Positions 1 to 8,644 of a stretch of DNA of 64,000 bases are shown here, in pieces. The position numbers and the translations under genes were made by a program. Within the stretch, counting starts at the first letter, position 1; each line of letters opens with the position of its first letter. This stretch comes from Sphingomonas sp. ID1715. Lineage in GTDB: Bacteria; Pseudomonadota; Alphaproteobacteria; Sphingomonadales; Sphingomonadaceae. The notes below the pieces were generated by a model that did no database searches, was not told where the DNA came from, and was given only the letters and a program-made list of their open reading frames with translations. The DNA lies in NCBI RefSeq assembly GCF_013044515.1, contig NZ_JABEPR010000002.1:496001-560000 (forward strand), given 5' to 3'.

Positions 1-822
1 GTCAACGATCTCGGCGGCGCGCGTGACGGGACCGGTCATTCCGACGCCGCGCTGAAGGTGGTCGAAGAGATCGAGGCGGCTGGCGGCGAGGCGATGTCCA
101 ACGGCGGCAGCGTCACCGAATATGCGCAGATGGTCGAGATGGTCGCCAAGGCGAAGGAGCGCTGGGGCGGCGTCCACATCCTCATCAACAATGCCGGCGT
201 GCTGCGCGACAAGAGCTTCGCCAAGATGGAGCCGGAGGATTTCAGGTTCGTCGTCGACGTGCACCTGAACGGCTCGGCGAACTGCACCAAGGCGGTTTGG
301 GACACGATGCGGGACCAGGCCTATGGCCGCATCCTGATGACGGCGTCCTCGACCGGCCTCTACGGCAATTTCGGCCAGGCAAATTATGGCGCGGCCAAGC
401 TCGGCCTCGCAGGCCTCACCAAGACGCTCTACCTGGAAGGGGCGAAATACAATGTCCGCGTCAACACCATCGCGCCGGTCGCGGGCACCCGCATGACCGA
501 AGACCTGTTCCCGCCCGAAGCCTTCGCCGCCTTCGCGCCCGAGAATGTCGTGCCGGCCGCATTGTACCTAATCAGCGAGGATGCGCCGACCAACATGATC
601 ATCGGGGCCGGCGCCGGCGGCTTTCACGCCGCCTATGTGACGATGACCCAAGGCAAATATCTGCCGGAAGGCGAGCGCACGCCTGAAGGCGTCGCGGCGC
701 ATTGGGCTGAGATCGTCGACAGGGCCGGCGAGACGGTGCCGGAATCCGGCCGCGAGCAGTCGATCGGCATCTTCCAGATGATGCAGCGGGCGGGCGTCGC
801 AGGGCCAGGCTCGACCCGCTGA
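1..822 (+). CDS. SDR-family oxidoreductase, 5' end missing
   Basis: Short-chain dehydrogenase/reductase whose start lies before the window; the reading frame is open from base 1. The first visible residues (VNDLGG) sit just after the usual cofactor-binding turn, so only a short N-terminal part is missing. The NNAG motif follows LIN, and the catalytic set is present as a Ser in TASSTG and YGAAK (Tyr-x3-Lys). The long C-terminal part after the Rossmann core and the NNAGVLRDKSF block resemble the 3-hydroxyacyl-CoA dehydrogenase domain of multifunctional beta-oxidation enzymes (HSD17B4/MFE-2 type). A role in acyl-CoA or steroid-like substrate oxidation is therefore inferred; the exact substrate cannot be read from the sequence. 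Confidence 0.85.
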   Translation, partial: VNDLGGARDGTGHSDAALKVVEEIEAAGGEAMSNGGSVTEYAQMVEMVAKAKERWGGVHILINNAGVLRDKSFAKMEPEDFRFVVDVHLNGSANCTKAVWDTMRDQAYGRILMTASSTGLYGNFGQANYGAAKLGLAGLTKTLYLEGAKYNVRVNTIAPVAGTRMTEDLFPPEAFAAFAPENVVPAALYLISEDAPTNMIIGAGAGGFHAAYVTMTQGKYLPEGERTPEGVAAHWAEIVDRAGETVPESGREQSIGIFQMMQRAGVAGPGSTR

Positions 823-880
823 CGCACTGTATTGCTGCACTGATACACTTCTGCTAGATCGGCATCCAGGGAGGATGCCG

Positions 881-1975
881 ATGTATAGCGATAACGATCT
901 CGAACGTGCCGTCGCCGCGGGTGCGCTGACGCCGGAAGCGGCCAGTGCCCTGCGGCGCTTCTTTAGCGAACAGGCCGCAACTCCGGTCGCCGATGAAGAG
1001 CAATTCCGGCTCATCACCGGCTTCAACGATATCTTCGTCGCGATCGCCAGCGCGCTGCTGCTGACGGCGCTCGCCTGGATCGGCTATGAAATGGGGCCGA
1101 AGCTCGAGGATGGCCCATCCTTCCTCTCGGGCCTGCTGGTTGCGGCTGCCGCATGGGGCCTGGCCGAATTCTTCACCCGGCAGCGGCGCATGGCACTGCC
1201 CAGCATCCTGCTGCTGCTCGCTTTTGCCGGCGGGATTCTCTTCACGGCGATGACGGCCCTGGTCCAGATCGTCGGCGAGTCTGCCGTGGACGATAATGAG
1301 CGCACCGCTGCCCTCCTCTTTGCGGTGTCGGCCGCGACCGCGGGCGCGGCGACCTGGGCGCATTGGCGCCGCTTTCGCGTGCCGATCACCGTTGCCGCTG
1401 GGGCGGCAGCTGCCGCGGGCGTGCTGCTGGCGCTGATCGCCTCGGCGGTCGCCGGGCTGCCGAACTTCAAGGACCTGATGCTGGCCAGCGCCTTCGTGCT
1501 CGGGCTCGGCGTCTTTGCCTTCGCCATGTGGTGGGACGCTTCGGACCGCGCGCGGGCCACCCGCCGCGCCGATGTCGCCTTCTGGCTGCACCTGCTCGCG
1601 GCGCCATTGATCGTCCACCCGGTCTTCCAGGCGCTCGGCGTGCTGGACAATCGCGTGTCGATGGGCAGTGCGGTGATCGTCGTGCTGCTCTATGTCGTGC
1701 TGGCCGTGGTAGCCCTGGTGGTCGACCGCCGCGCGCTGATGGTCTCGGCGCTCGCCTATGTCCTCTACGCGCTCAGCGCGTTGTTCCGGGAGCTTGGCGC
1801 CGTTGGCCTGAACGTCGCCCTGACCGCGCTGGTGATCGGATCGGCGCTGCTGCTGCTCTCCGCCTTCTGGCATCAGGCACGGGCAGTGATCGTGGAGCGC
1901 CTGCCGTATCGCATCGCCGGCAAGGTGCCGCCGACGCATGAGGCGGCGGGAACAGTGTCGGCGCAAACAGCCTGA
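881..1975 (+). CDS. DUF2157-type multi-pass membrane protein
   Basis: Predicted inner-membrane protein of 364 residues. After a short soluble N-terminal part (about residues 1-50, with a helical LERAVAAGALTPEAA segment typical of DUF2157) there are about nine or ten hydrophobic segments, ending in a soluble tail. No catalytic motif is recognisable and the function is unknown. An ATG at 875 is also in frame, but the GGGAGG at 869-874 touches it directly and stands six bases in front of the ATG at 881, so 881 is preferred. The gene follows the SDR gene by about 60 bases on the same strand and ends just before a palindromic repeat. Confidence 0.75.
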   Translation: MYSDNDLERAVAAGALTPEAASALRRFFSEQAATPVADEEQFRLITGFNDIFVAIASALLLTALAWIGYEMGPKLEDGPSFLSGLLVAAAAWGLAEFFTRQRRMALPSILLLLAFAGGILFTAMTALVQIVGESAVDDNERTAALLFAVSAATAGAATWAHWRRFRVPITVAAGAAAAAGVLLALIASAVAGLPNFKDLMLASAFVLGLGVFAFAMWWDASDRARATRRADVAFWLHLLAAPLIVHPVFQALGVLDNRVSMGSAVIVVLLYVVLAVVALVVDRRALMVSALAYVLYALSALFRELGAVGLNVALTALVIGSALLLLSAFWHQARAVIVERLPYRIAGKVPPTHEAAGTVSAQTA

Positions 1976-1977
1976 GC

Positions 1978-2031
1978 CGCTCGCTTCGAGCGAAGTCGAG
2001 AGGCGTATCTCGACTTCGCTCGATACGAACG
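1978..2031. repeat. Dispersed palindromic repeat, family A copy 1
   Basis: A perfect 16-base inverted repeat, TCGAGCGAAGTCGAGA at 1986-2001 and its complement at 2008-2023, separated by six bases. The same core occurs at 6233-6271 and, with one mismatch, at 45417-45456, each time between convergent or tandem gene ends. REP-like, no coding content. Confidence 0.85.
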
Positions 2032-2039
2032 GATGTTTG

Positions 2040-2381
2040 TTACTCCTCCACCAACTTCAGCAGCCGCCGCTCGACGGGGGCAAGCACCGGCCCGAGCTCA
2101 TGGCCGCGCTTCAGCACGGCGCCGCTTTCACCGATCAGCGCCCACTGGCCCTGGCGTCCGCGCAGCGCGGGACGCTTCTCGATCCGGAACTCGGGCCGTT
2201 CGGCGGTGCGGCGAAAGGCGGAGAAGATGGCGGCGTCGCGGCCGAGGTCGATCGCATAGTCCCGCCACATTCCGGCAGCGACCATGCGGCCGTAGAGATC
2301 AAGGATGCGCGTCAGCTCCGGTCGGTCGAATCCGACCTGCCCCACGCGCTGCCATACCGGAAAAGGGTGGATATTGCTCAT
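2040..2381 (-). CDS. DUF2794 family protein
   Basis: Small cytoplasmic protein of 113 residues matching the alphaproteobacterial DUF2794 family in length and in its pattern (an N-terminal FDRPEL block, a central DYAIDLGRDAAIFSAFRR block and a basic, Pro-rich end). Its role is unknown. It starts four bases inside the end of the serine acetyltransferase gene (ATGA overlap), so the two are almost certainly co-transcribed and translationally coupled. No transmembrane segment, signal peptide or catalytic motif is visible. Confidence 0.8.
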   Translation of the reverse strand: MSNIHPFPVWQRVGQVGFDRPELTRILDLYGRMVAAGMWRDYAIDLGRDAAIFSAFRRTAERPEFRIEKRPALRGRQGQWALIGESGAVLKRGHELGPVLAPVERRLLKLVEE

Positions 2382-3067
2382 CCGAACAGGTCTTGACGCT
2401 CCGCCACCTGCTTCCGTTCCGCAATCAGCCCGTCGATTCGCGCCTGCAGCCGCTCAAGCTCCGCCTTCATGCTCTCCAGCCGCTGGCCGGCAGGATCGCA
2501 CAGATCGGAGCAGACGGTGCCATAAGGCATGAAATCCTGCTTCTGCTCGGCGTCCATCAGCGTCGGCTTGGCGGGAATGCCGACCATCACCGCGCCTTCG
2601 GCCACATCCTTGGTCACGACCGCATTCGCGCCGACGCGGGCACCCTTGCCGACCGTGATCGGCCCCAACACCTGGGCGCCGGAACCAACGATCACGCCAT
2701 CCTCCAGCGTCGGGTGGCGCTTGCCGGCGACGCCGTTGGCCGGGTTGGTGCCACCCAGCGTCACGCACTGGTAGATGGTGACGTTGTCGCCGATCTCGGC
2801 CGTTTCGCCGATGACGGTGAAGCCATGATCGATGAACAGGTTGCGGCCGATCTTCGCGCCCGGGTGGATGTCGATCGCGGTCAGGAAGCGCGACAGGTGG
2901 TTCACGAAGCGGGCGAGGAAGAACAGCTCGCCTTCGAACAGCCAATGCGCGACCCGGTGCAAGGCGACCGCAAGCACGCCCGGATACAGCAGGATTTCCC
3001 AGCGCGTGCGCGGCGCGGGATCGCGGGCCCGGATCGAATCCAGGTAACTGAACACTCGACCGGCCAT
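2378..3067 (-). CDS. cysE: Serine O-acetyltransferase (EpsC/CysE type)
   Basis: Acetylates L-serine with acetyl-CoA to O-acetylserine, the first step of cysteine synthesis. The protein has an alpha-helical N-terminal part (residues 1-60) followed by a left-handed beta-helix of hexapeptide repeats (IHPGAKIG, AEIGDNV, ITVGKG, ARVGANAVV) to about residue 170. The family block FIDHGFTVIGETAEIG carries the catalytic His-containing DHG, and a second conserved block is GKRHPTLEDGV. A charged, coiled-coil-like C-terminal tail rich in Glu, Arg and Leu follows, longer than in minimal family members. It forms an operon with the DUF2794 gene; the promoter must lie in the 154 bases shared with the divergent TauE/SafE gene. 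Confidence 0.9.
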   Translation of the reverse strand: MAGRVFSYLDSIRARDPAPRTRWEILLYPGVLAVALHRVAHWLFEGELFFLARFVNHLSRFLTAIDIHPGAKIGRNLFIDHGFTVIGETAEIGDNVTIYQCVTLGGTNPANGVAGKRHPTLEDGVIVGSGAQVLGPITVGKGARVGANAVVTKDVAEGAVMVGIPAKPTLMDAEQKQDFMPYGTVCSDLCDPAGQRLESMKAELERLQARIDGLIAERKQVAERQDLFG

Positions 3068-3221
3068 CCGTCCCTCCCTTTCGTCCGCCCTATTTAGGTA
3101 ACGGATGAACGCAATGCCAGCTTATGCGGCTCTGGCTATGTCGGGCCCAAGTGCAACTGTTCTTGCCGAACGTCCGATATGGCCGCAGACGGCAGCCATA
3201 TTCCTGAGGGGGCGCGACCGA

Positions 3222-3980
3222 ATGATCGAAGGGCTGGATCTGTCGACGATCCTGGTGTTCGTGGCGATCGGATTCGCCGCGCAGATCGTCGACGGCGCCC
3301 TCGGCATGGCGTTCGGGCAGATTTCGAGCACCTTGCTGATCTCGACCGGCGTGCCGCCCGCGGCCGCTTCGGCAGGCGTGCATACGGCCGAAACCTTCAC
3401 GACCGCCGTGTCCGGCATCAGCCATGTCCTCCACGGCAACGTCGATTGGCGGCTGTTCTTTCGCCTGGCAGTGCCGGGTGTATTGGGCGGCATCCTTGGC
3501 GCCTATGTGCTGACCCAGATCGACGCCGACACGGCCAAGCCGTTCGTGCTCGCCTATCTGACCGGCCTCGGAGTCTACCTCTTCTATCGCGGCATCATGC
3601 ACCGCCACACCGAGCGCGAGCCGAAGGTCGTGTCGCCCCTGGGACTGATCGGCGGCTTCCTGGACGCAGCCGGCGGAGGCGGCTGGGGCGCGATCGTCAC
3701 GTCGAACCTGCTCGTCCAGGGCAGCAGCCCGCGCAAGACGATCGGCACGGTCAACACGGCCGAGTTCTTCCTGACGATCACCATTTCGGCGACCTTTATC
3801 GCGACGCTCGGCTGGGAGGCCTTCACCGCCGCCACTGTCGGCCTGCTGGTCGGCGGCGTGCTGGCAGCGCCGTTCGGCGCCTGGATTGCCAAGCGGGTGA
3901 ACCCCGACATGCTGCTCACCTTCGTCGGGGCGCTGGTGACGCTGACCAGCCTCTACGGCCTCTACCGCGCGCTGACCTGA
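3222..3980 (+). CDS. TauE/SafE family sulfite/anion exporter
   Basis: Inner-membrane permease of 252 residues with seven to eight hydrophobic segments in two pseudo-repeats. Each half carries the glycine-rich family motif (FAAQIVDGALGMAFG near the N-terminus, GGFLDAAGGGGWG in the middle). The family exports sulfite, sulfoacetate or related anions, and the divergent position to the cysteine-synthesis gene cysE fits a sulfur role, but substrate is inference. A longer in-frame start at 3105 would add 39 non-hydrophobic residues; the ATG at 3222 has CTGAGGGGG upstream and is preferred. The last 19 bases overlap the 3' end of dapE on the other strand. Confidence 0.85.
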   Translation: MIEGLDLSTILVFVAIGFAAQIVDGALGMAFGQISSTLLISTGVPPAAASAGVHTAETFTTAVSGISHVLHGNVDWRLFFRLAVPGVLGGILGAYVLTQIDADTAKPFVLAYLTGLGVYLFYRGIMHRHTEREPKVVSPLGLIGGFLDAAGGGGWGAIVTSNLLVQGSSPRKTIGTVNTAEFFLTITISATFIATLGWEAFTAATVGLLVGGVLAAPFGAWIAKRVNPDMLLTFVGALVTLTSLYGLYRALT

Positions 3981-5092
3981 ACCTGCCGAAGGATCGCGGC
4001 GTAGATTGCGGTCAGCTGGTCGAGATCGGCTAAAGCGACTGCCTCGTCGAGCTTATGCATGGTCGCATTCGTCAGGCCGAACTCCACGACCGGGCATAGC
4101 TTCGACAGGAACCGCGCGTCGGACGTGCCGCCGCTGGTCGACAGCTCCGGCGTAACGCCGCACACGCCCTGGATCGCGGACGAGACCAGCGTCGAAAGCG
4201 CACCCGGCGCTGTCAGGAACGCTTCGCCGGACACGACCGGCCGCACCATCGCGTCGGGCGCCTCGGCGAGCACCAGGTCCCGGGTCCGAGCGGCGAGATC
4301 GTCCCCACGGTGGAGATCGTTGAACCGGATGCTGAGCCGGGCCTTCGCGCGTGAAGGGATTACGTTGGTCGCCGAATTGCCGACCTCGAGCTCGGTGATC
4401 TCGATGTTGGACGGTTGGAACCACTCGGTACCCTGATCGAGCACGACTGCGTCGATGGCGGCGAGCGCACGCACCAGCTTCGGCACGGGATTGTCCGCCA
4501 GATGCGGATAGGCGACATGGCCCTGCACTCCGGGCACTTCGATCCAGATATTGACCGACCCGCGCCGCCCGATCTTGATCGTGTCGCCGAGGCGATGGAC
4601 GGACGTAGGTTCGCCGACCAAGCACAGATCCGGCTTCAGCCCAAGCGCCGCCATCCGCTCGATCAGCGCGCGGGTGCCGAACAGCGCCGGCCCTTCCTCG
4701 TCGCCGGTGATGATCAGGCTGATCGTGCCGCGGCTTTGCTCGACCTGGTCGAGGGCGGCGACGAAGGCGGCAATCGCGCCCTTCATGTCCACCGCGCCGC
4801 GCCCATAGAGCAGGTCGCCCCGGACCACCGGTTCGAACGGGTCGCCGCTCCAGCCCTCGCCCGGCGGCACCACGTCGACATGGCCGGCAAAGGCGAAATG
4901 CGGACTTCCCTCCCCGCGCCAGGCAAGCAGGTTCTCGACCGGCCCGTCCGGCGCCTCGCCGGCAACGAACCGATCGACGGAAAAGCCGCGGGCCGTCAGC
5001 GCCGCCTCCAGTACGTCGAACACCGCGCCGCGCGCCGGCGTGACGCTGGGACACGCGATCAGTTGCTTGGCAAGCGTGAGCGCGTCCGACAT
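3962..5092 (-). CDS. dapE: Succinyl-diaminopimelate desuccinylase
   Basis: Zn-dependent M20-type amidohydrolase that releases succinate from N-succinyl-LL-diaminopimelate in lysine and peptidoglycan precursor synthesis. Family motifs are in order: AFAGHVDVVPPG (metal His and Asp), YGRGAVDMKG, LIITGDEEGPA (catalytic Glu pair), VGEPTS, a dimerisation-domain block around HVAYPHLADNP, STSGGTSDARF and the C-terminal GLTNATMHKLDE with the last metal His. Length 376 residues is normal. Two ATGs lie in tandem (5095 and 5092); GGAGG on the minus strand at 5097-5101 is one or four bases away, favouring 5092. It faces the cupin gene head to head with only six to nine bases between start codons, so no separate promoter space exists outside coding sequence. 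Confidence 0.92.
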   Translation of the reverse strand: MSDALTLAKQLIACPSVTPARGAVFDVLEAALTARGFSVDRFVAGEAPDGPVENLLAWRGEGSPHFAFAGHVDVVPPGEGWSGDPFEPVVRGDLLYGRGAVDMKGAIAAFVAALDQVEQSRGTISLIITGDEEGPALFGTRALIERMAALGLKPDLCLVGEPTSVHRLGDTIKIGRRGSVNIWIEVPGVQGHVAYPHLADNPVPKLVRALAAIDAVVLDQGTEWFQPSNIEITELEVGNSATNVIPSRAKARLSIRFNDLHRGDDLAARTRDLVLAEAPDAMVRPVVSGEAFLTAPGALSTLVSSAIQGVCGVTPELSTSGGTSDARFLSKLCPVVEFGLTNATMHKLDEAVALADLDQLTAIYAAILRQVQVSAR

Positions 5093-5101
5093 CATTCCTC
5101 C

Positions 5102-5548
5102 ATGCCCAAGCTCGACCTCGACCAAATCCCGCAGACGAATGCAACCGGCTACCCGCCGGAGTTTGCCGACAAGGTGCGGGGCCGCTGGTATCGCCGGCTC
5201 GCACCGGCTTCCGGAATCGTCGATTTCGGAGCGAGCCACGTCGTGCTCCGGCCGGGTGCCTGGTCGTCGCAGCGCCACTGGCACGAGGAGGAGGATGAGC
5301 TGGTGGTCATGATCTCGGGCGAGGCGGTGCTCGTCGACAATGATGGCCGCACGCCGATGCGGGCGGGCGACATCGCCGCCTTCCCGAAGAACGACGGCAA
5401 CGGCCATGTGCTGGTGAACGAAAGCGATCGCGATTGCGTGTATGTCGCGATCGGCCGGCCGTCGGCGAGCGACTGCCACTATCCCGACATCGACATGCAT
5501 CTTTTCAATGGCGAAGGGTTTCGCCGCAAGGACAGGTCGGCCTTCTAG
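5102..5548 (+). CDS. Cupin domain protein
   Basis: Single-domain cupin of 148 residues. The metal-binding pattern is visible as RHWHEEEDELVVMISGEA (motif 1: H-x-H-x4-E-x6-G) followed by AAFPKNDGNGHVLVN (motif 2: P-x-N/G-x3-H). Sphingomonad genomes carry many such stand-alone cupins of unknown substrate. No Shine-Dalgarno sequence stands in front of its ATG: the preceding bases are CATTCCTC, which instead form the minus-strand ribosome site of dapE, so translation may be leaderless. It is the only plus-strand gene inside a minus-strand cluster and ends four bases inside the GST gene. Confidence 0.8.
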   Translation: MPKLDLDQIPQTNATGYPPEFADKVRGRWYRRLAPASGIVDFGASHVVLRPGAWSSQRHWHEEEDELVVMISGEAVLVDNDGRTPMRAGDIAAFPKNDGNGHVLVNESDRDCVYVAIGRPSASDCHYPDIDMHLFNGEGFRRKDRSAF

Positions 5549-6210
5549 GCCTGCACCTTTTCGAACTGCTCGATCGTCCAGCTCTCGTCCTGCGCGTCCT
5601 CGATCCACTGGCGGACGCACGGATGGGTGTAGAGCGCCTCGACATAGGTCGCGGCAAAGCCGGGCAGCGGCACCGAATAGGTGACCAGGCGCGTCGCGAC
5701 CGGCGCGAACATGATGTCGGCGGCGCAGTAATCGCCGAACAGGAACTTGCCCGTGCCGCCATAACGCGCGCGCGCCTGCGCCCAGAGGCTCAGCACGCGA
5801 CCGATCTCCTGCAGTACTTCGGGCTTCAGCTCGGGCGTGGGGAACTGCCTGCGCACGTTCATCGGCAGCTCGCGGCGGAGATTCTGGTAGCTGGAGTGCA
5901 TCTCCGCCGCCATCGACCGGGCCATCGCCCGCGCCGCCTCGTCCTGCGGCCAGAAGGTGTCGCGTCCGACCTTGTCCGCCAGCCAGTCGATGATCGCCAG
6001 CGAATCCCAGACCACGATCTCGTCTTCCCACAGGATCGGCACCTTGCCCTGGCTGGGCGCGAACTCGTCCCCTTCGCGCAGCCGGTTCCACTCCTCATTA
6101 TAGAGCGGAACCGTCACTTCCTCGAACGGCAGGCCGGATTGCTTGACGGCCAGCCAGCCGCGCATCGACCAGCTGGAATAGGCCTTGTTGCCGATGAAGA
6201 GCTTGAGCAT
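5545..6210 (-). CDS. Glutathione S-transferase family protein
   Basis: Cytosolic GST-fold protein of 221 residues. The N-terminal thioredoxin-like domain (about 1-80) has the catalytic-loop region NKAYSSWSMRGW, the cis-Pro stretch GKVPIL and the glutathione gamma-Glu-binding WDSLAI (E/D-S). The C-terminal helical domain contains the fold-capping FGDYCAADIMFAP N-capping box. Which electrophile or disulfide it acts on cannot be inferred. It lies 72 bases downstream of engB, with a family A repeat between, and could be part of the same transcript. Confidence 0.85.
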   Translation of the reverse strand: MLKLFIGNKAYSSWSMRGWLAVKQSGLPFEEVTVPLYNEEWNRLREGDEFAPSQGKVPILWEDEIVVWDSLAIIDWLADKVGRDTFWPQDEAARAMARSMAAEMHSSYQNLRRELPMNVRRQFPTPELKPEVLQEIGRVLSLWAQARARYGGTGKFLFGDYCAADIMFAPVATRLVTYSVPLPGFAATYVEALYTHPCVRQWIEDAQDESWTIEQFEKVQA

Positions 6211-6223
6211 GGGCCTCCCCTAG

Positions 6224-6280
6224 CCGTTCGTGTCGAGCGAAGTCGAGACACCGCTTCTCGACTTCGCTCGAAGCGAACGG
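6224..6280. repeat. Dispersed palindromic repeat, family A copy 2
   Basis: Perfect 16-base inverted repeat TCGAGCGAAGTCGAGA (6233-6248) and complement (6256-6271) with a seven-base loop, flanked by CCGTTCG and CGAACGG, which extend the palindrome. Identical arms to the copy at 1986-2023. It fills the gap between engB and the GST gene. Confidence 0.85.
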
Positions 6281-6281
6281 A

Positions 6282-6914
6282 TCAGGGAGTCATACTCTCC
6301 AGCACCGCCGCGCGCAGTTCGGGAATGCCCATCCCCTTCTCGCTCGACGTCGCGATCACGTCGGGGTGCGCGGCGGGGTGCTTGCGCGCCTCGGCCGCCG
6401 TGGCCTCCCGCACCTTGGCTAGGTCGGTCGCCTTCACCTTGTCTGCCTTGGTCAGCACCAGCCGGTAGCTGACCGCGGCCTTGTCGAGCATGGCCATCAG
6501 CTCGCGATCCACGTCCTTCAGGCCGTGCCGGCTGTCGACCAGCACCAGCACCCGCTTCAGCACGGCGCGGCCACGCAGAAAGTCGTTGATGAGGTGGTGC
6601 CATTTGCGGATCATGTCCTTGGGCGCCTTGGCAAAGCCATAGCCCGGCATGTCGACCAGCCGCAGCACCAGCGGCTCGCCGATGTCGAAGAAGTTCAGCT
6701 CCTGCGTGCGGCCCGGCGTGTTCGACGTGCGCGCCAGGCCGTTGCGGCCGGTGAGCGCGTTCAGCAGCGACGACTTGCCGACGTTCGAGCGGCCCGCGAA
6801 CGCCACTTCAGGCGCGTCCATGTCCGGCAGGAACTTCAGCTCCGGCGCCGACTTCAGGAACGCGATCGGCCCTGCGAACAGCTTCCGCGCGGCTTCGAGG
6901 GATTCCGCGTCCAT
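6282..6914 (-). CDS. engB: Ribosome biogenesis GTPase EngB (YihA/YsxC)
   Basis: GTP-binding protein required for assembly of the large ribosomal subunit. In 210 residues the G motifs are clear: G1 GRSNVGKS at residues 41-48, G2 Thr in the TPGRTQ loop, G3 DMPGYG, G4 TKAD and a C-terminal SS in the G5 position (ATSSEKG). The reading frame is open far upstream into yidC, but the ATG at 6914 overlaps the yidC stop codon as TGATG, marking the start and indicating translational coupling. It is the fifth gene of the rpmH-rnpA-yidD-yidC-engB order common in alphaproteobacteria. Confidence 0.93.
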   Translation of the reverse strand: MDAESLEAARKLFAGPIAFLKSAPELKFLPDMDAPEVAFAGRSNVGKSSLLNALTGRNGLARTSNTPGRTQELNFFDIGEPLVLRLVDMPGYGFAKAPKDMIRKWHHLINDFLRGRAVLKRVLVLVDSRHGLKDVDRELMAMLDKAAVSYRLVLTKADKVKATDLAKVREATAAEARKHPAAHPDVIATSSEKGMGIPELRAAVLESMTP

Positions 6915-8635
6915 CAGCTGGTGATCGGTCCCGGCTGGTTCTTCAGCGCTGGATAGCGGCTGTACAGCCATTTCTGCTGGGCGATGGCGAGGATGTTGGA
7001 GACGGTCCAGTAGAGCTGCAGGCCCGCGGCAAACGGCGCCATGATGAACATGAACACCCAGGGCATGATCGAGAAGACCTGCTGCTGCACCGGGTCCATC
7101 TGTGCCGGGTTGAGCTTGAACTGGATGTACATGGTGATGCCGAGCAGGATCGGCAGCACGCCCAGCGCGAGGAAGCTCGGCGGCGTGAAATCGAGGTAAC
7201 CGAAAAGGTTGATCGGCGTCGCCGGGTCGGGCGCGGACAGGTCCTTGATCCACAGTGCGAAGGGCTGGTGCCGCATCTCGATCGTCAGCATCAGCACCTT
7301 GTAGAGCGCGTAGAAGATCGGGATCTGAATCAGGATCGGCAGGCAGCCGGCGAGCGGATTGACCTTTTCCTGTTTGTAGAGCGCCAGCATCTCGGTCTGG
7401 AGCTTCTGCTTGTCGTCCTTGTGCCGTTCCTGCAGCGCCTTCACCTTGGGCTGGAGGGCGCGCATCGCCGCCATGGAAGCGAATTGGCGCTGGGCGACGG
7501 GGTACATCAGGCCGCGCACGATCAGCGTCAGCAGGATGATTGCCACGCCGAAATTGCCGACCGCGCGGAACAGCCAGTCGAGCAGCTGGAAGATCGGCCG
7601 CTCGAAGAAGCTGAACCACCCCCAGTCGATCGCCTTGTCGAACTGCGCGATCTTCAGGTCGCGCTCATAGGCTTGGAGCACGCCAACTTCCTTGGCGCCC
7701 GAGAAGAGGCGGGTCCTGCTCGAGACGGCCTTGCCGGGCGCCAGCACCGACTGATCGGCGGGCGTGAAGGCGGCGAGATAGGTCTTGTCGCCGATGGCGC
7801 GGAACGACGCGCTCACGCGCGCCGTGTCGGCCGGCGCCAATGCGGTCAGCCAATATTTGTCGGTGAAGCCGAGCCAGCCCCCGGTCGACGCGAGGGTGGT
7901 GCCGCCCTGCCCCGCCTCATCCAGATCCTTGAAGTTGATCTTGTAATTGGCCTGGCCGTCGAACACGCCGATGGGGCCCGTGTGCTGGGTCCAGCTGCTC
8001 GGATCGGCGGACACGCCCGTGCGCTTGATCAGCGCGAACGGCCGGATCGCCACCGGAGCCGAGCCGCCATTGGCGACGCTCTGTTCGGCCGTGATCATGT
8101 AATTGGCGTCGACCGTCAGGCGGATGCGGAAGGTCTGGCCGGTGCCGTTCGTCCAGCTGAGCGTGACCGGCCTGCCCGGCGCGAGCAGCTGCCCGTCGGC
8201 CTGCCAGACCGTGTCATTGCCCGGCAGCGCGGCGCCCTCGCCCGACCAGCCGAACTGCGCATAGATCGGCTTCGGCCCGCCTTCGGGCGACAGCAAGCGG
8301 ATCGGCGGCGAGTTCTTGGCGATCGTCTCGCGATGCCGCTTCAGCACCAGGTCGTCGACCCGGGCGCCCTTCAGGTTCACCGAGCCGGCGATGGCGGGCG
8401 TGTCGATCCGCACGCGCGGCGCTTCACGCAGCACGAGATTGCGGTCGCGGATGGCGGCGGGTGCGGTCGGGGTCGGATTGACGCCGGGCTGCGGCACCGC
8501 GACCTGCTTGCCGTTCACGACCTTGGTCGCGGGAGGATTGGCGGTCGGGAAGAAGCGATCGGACAGCGCGCTCCAGCCGAACAGCACGAGGGCCGAAAGC
8601 ACGATCGCGAGGATCATGTTGCGCTGATTTTCCAA
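6914..8635 (-). CDS. yidC: Membrane protein insertase YidC
   Basis: Inserts and folds inner-membrane proteins, alone or with SecYEG. The 573 residues show the Gram-negative layout: an N-terminal transmembrane helix (about 6-22), a large periplasmic beta-sandwich domain (about 50-330) and the conserved C-terminal Oxa1-like domain with five helices. The C-terminal block includes the amphipathic helix before GVAIILLTLIVRGLMYP, the cytoplasmic hairpin rich in Lys (QPKVKALQERHKDDKQK), and GCLPILIQIPIFYALYKVL. It starts ten bases after yidD and its stop is shared with the engB start. Confidence 0.96.
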   Translation of the reverse strand: MENQRNMILAIVLSALVLFGWSALSDRFFPTANPPATKVVNGKQVAVPQPGVNPTPTAPAAIRDRNLVLREAPRVRIDTPAIAGSVNLKGARVDDLVLKRHRETIAKNSPPIRLLSPEGGPKPIYAQFGWSGEGAALPGNDTVWQADGQLLAPGRPVTLSWTNGTGQTFRIRLTVDANYMITAEQSVANGGSAPVAIRPFALIKRTGVSADPSSWTQHTGPIGVFDGQANYKINFKDLDEAGQGGTTLASTGGWLGFTDKYWLTALAPADTARVSASFRAIGDKTYLAAFTPADQSVLAPGKAVSSRTRLFSGAKEVGVLQAYERDLKIAQFDKAIDWGWFSFFERPIFQLLDWLFRAVGNFGVAIILLTLIVRGLMYPVAQRQFASMAAMRALQPKVKALQERHKDDKQKLQTEMLALYKQEKVNPLAGCLPILIQIPIFYALYKVLMLTIEMRHQPFALWIKDLSAPDPATPINLFGYLDFTPPSFLALGVLPILLGITMYIQFKLNPAQMDPVQQQVFSIMPWVFMFIMAPFAAGLQLYWTVSNILAIAQQKWLYSRYPALKNQPGPITS

Positions 8636-8644
8636 GTCGAACTC

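Noticed and set aside
3105-3221. N-terminal extension of the TauE/SafE protein
   Set aside because: Adds a hydrophilic stretch unlike the family; the ATG at 3222 has a better ribosome site and begins before the first membrane helix.
5093-6091. Upstream extension of the dapE frame through the cupin and GST genes
   Set aside because: The dapE family begins at MSDALTLAKQL; the extension is antisense to cupin and out of phase in GST.
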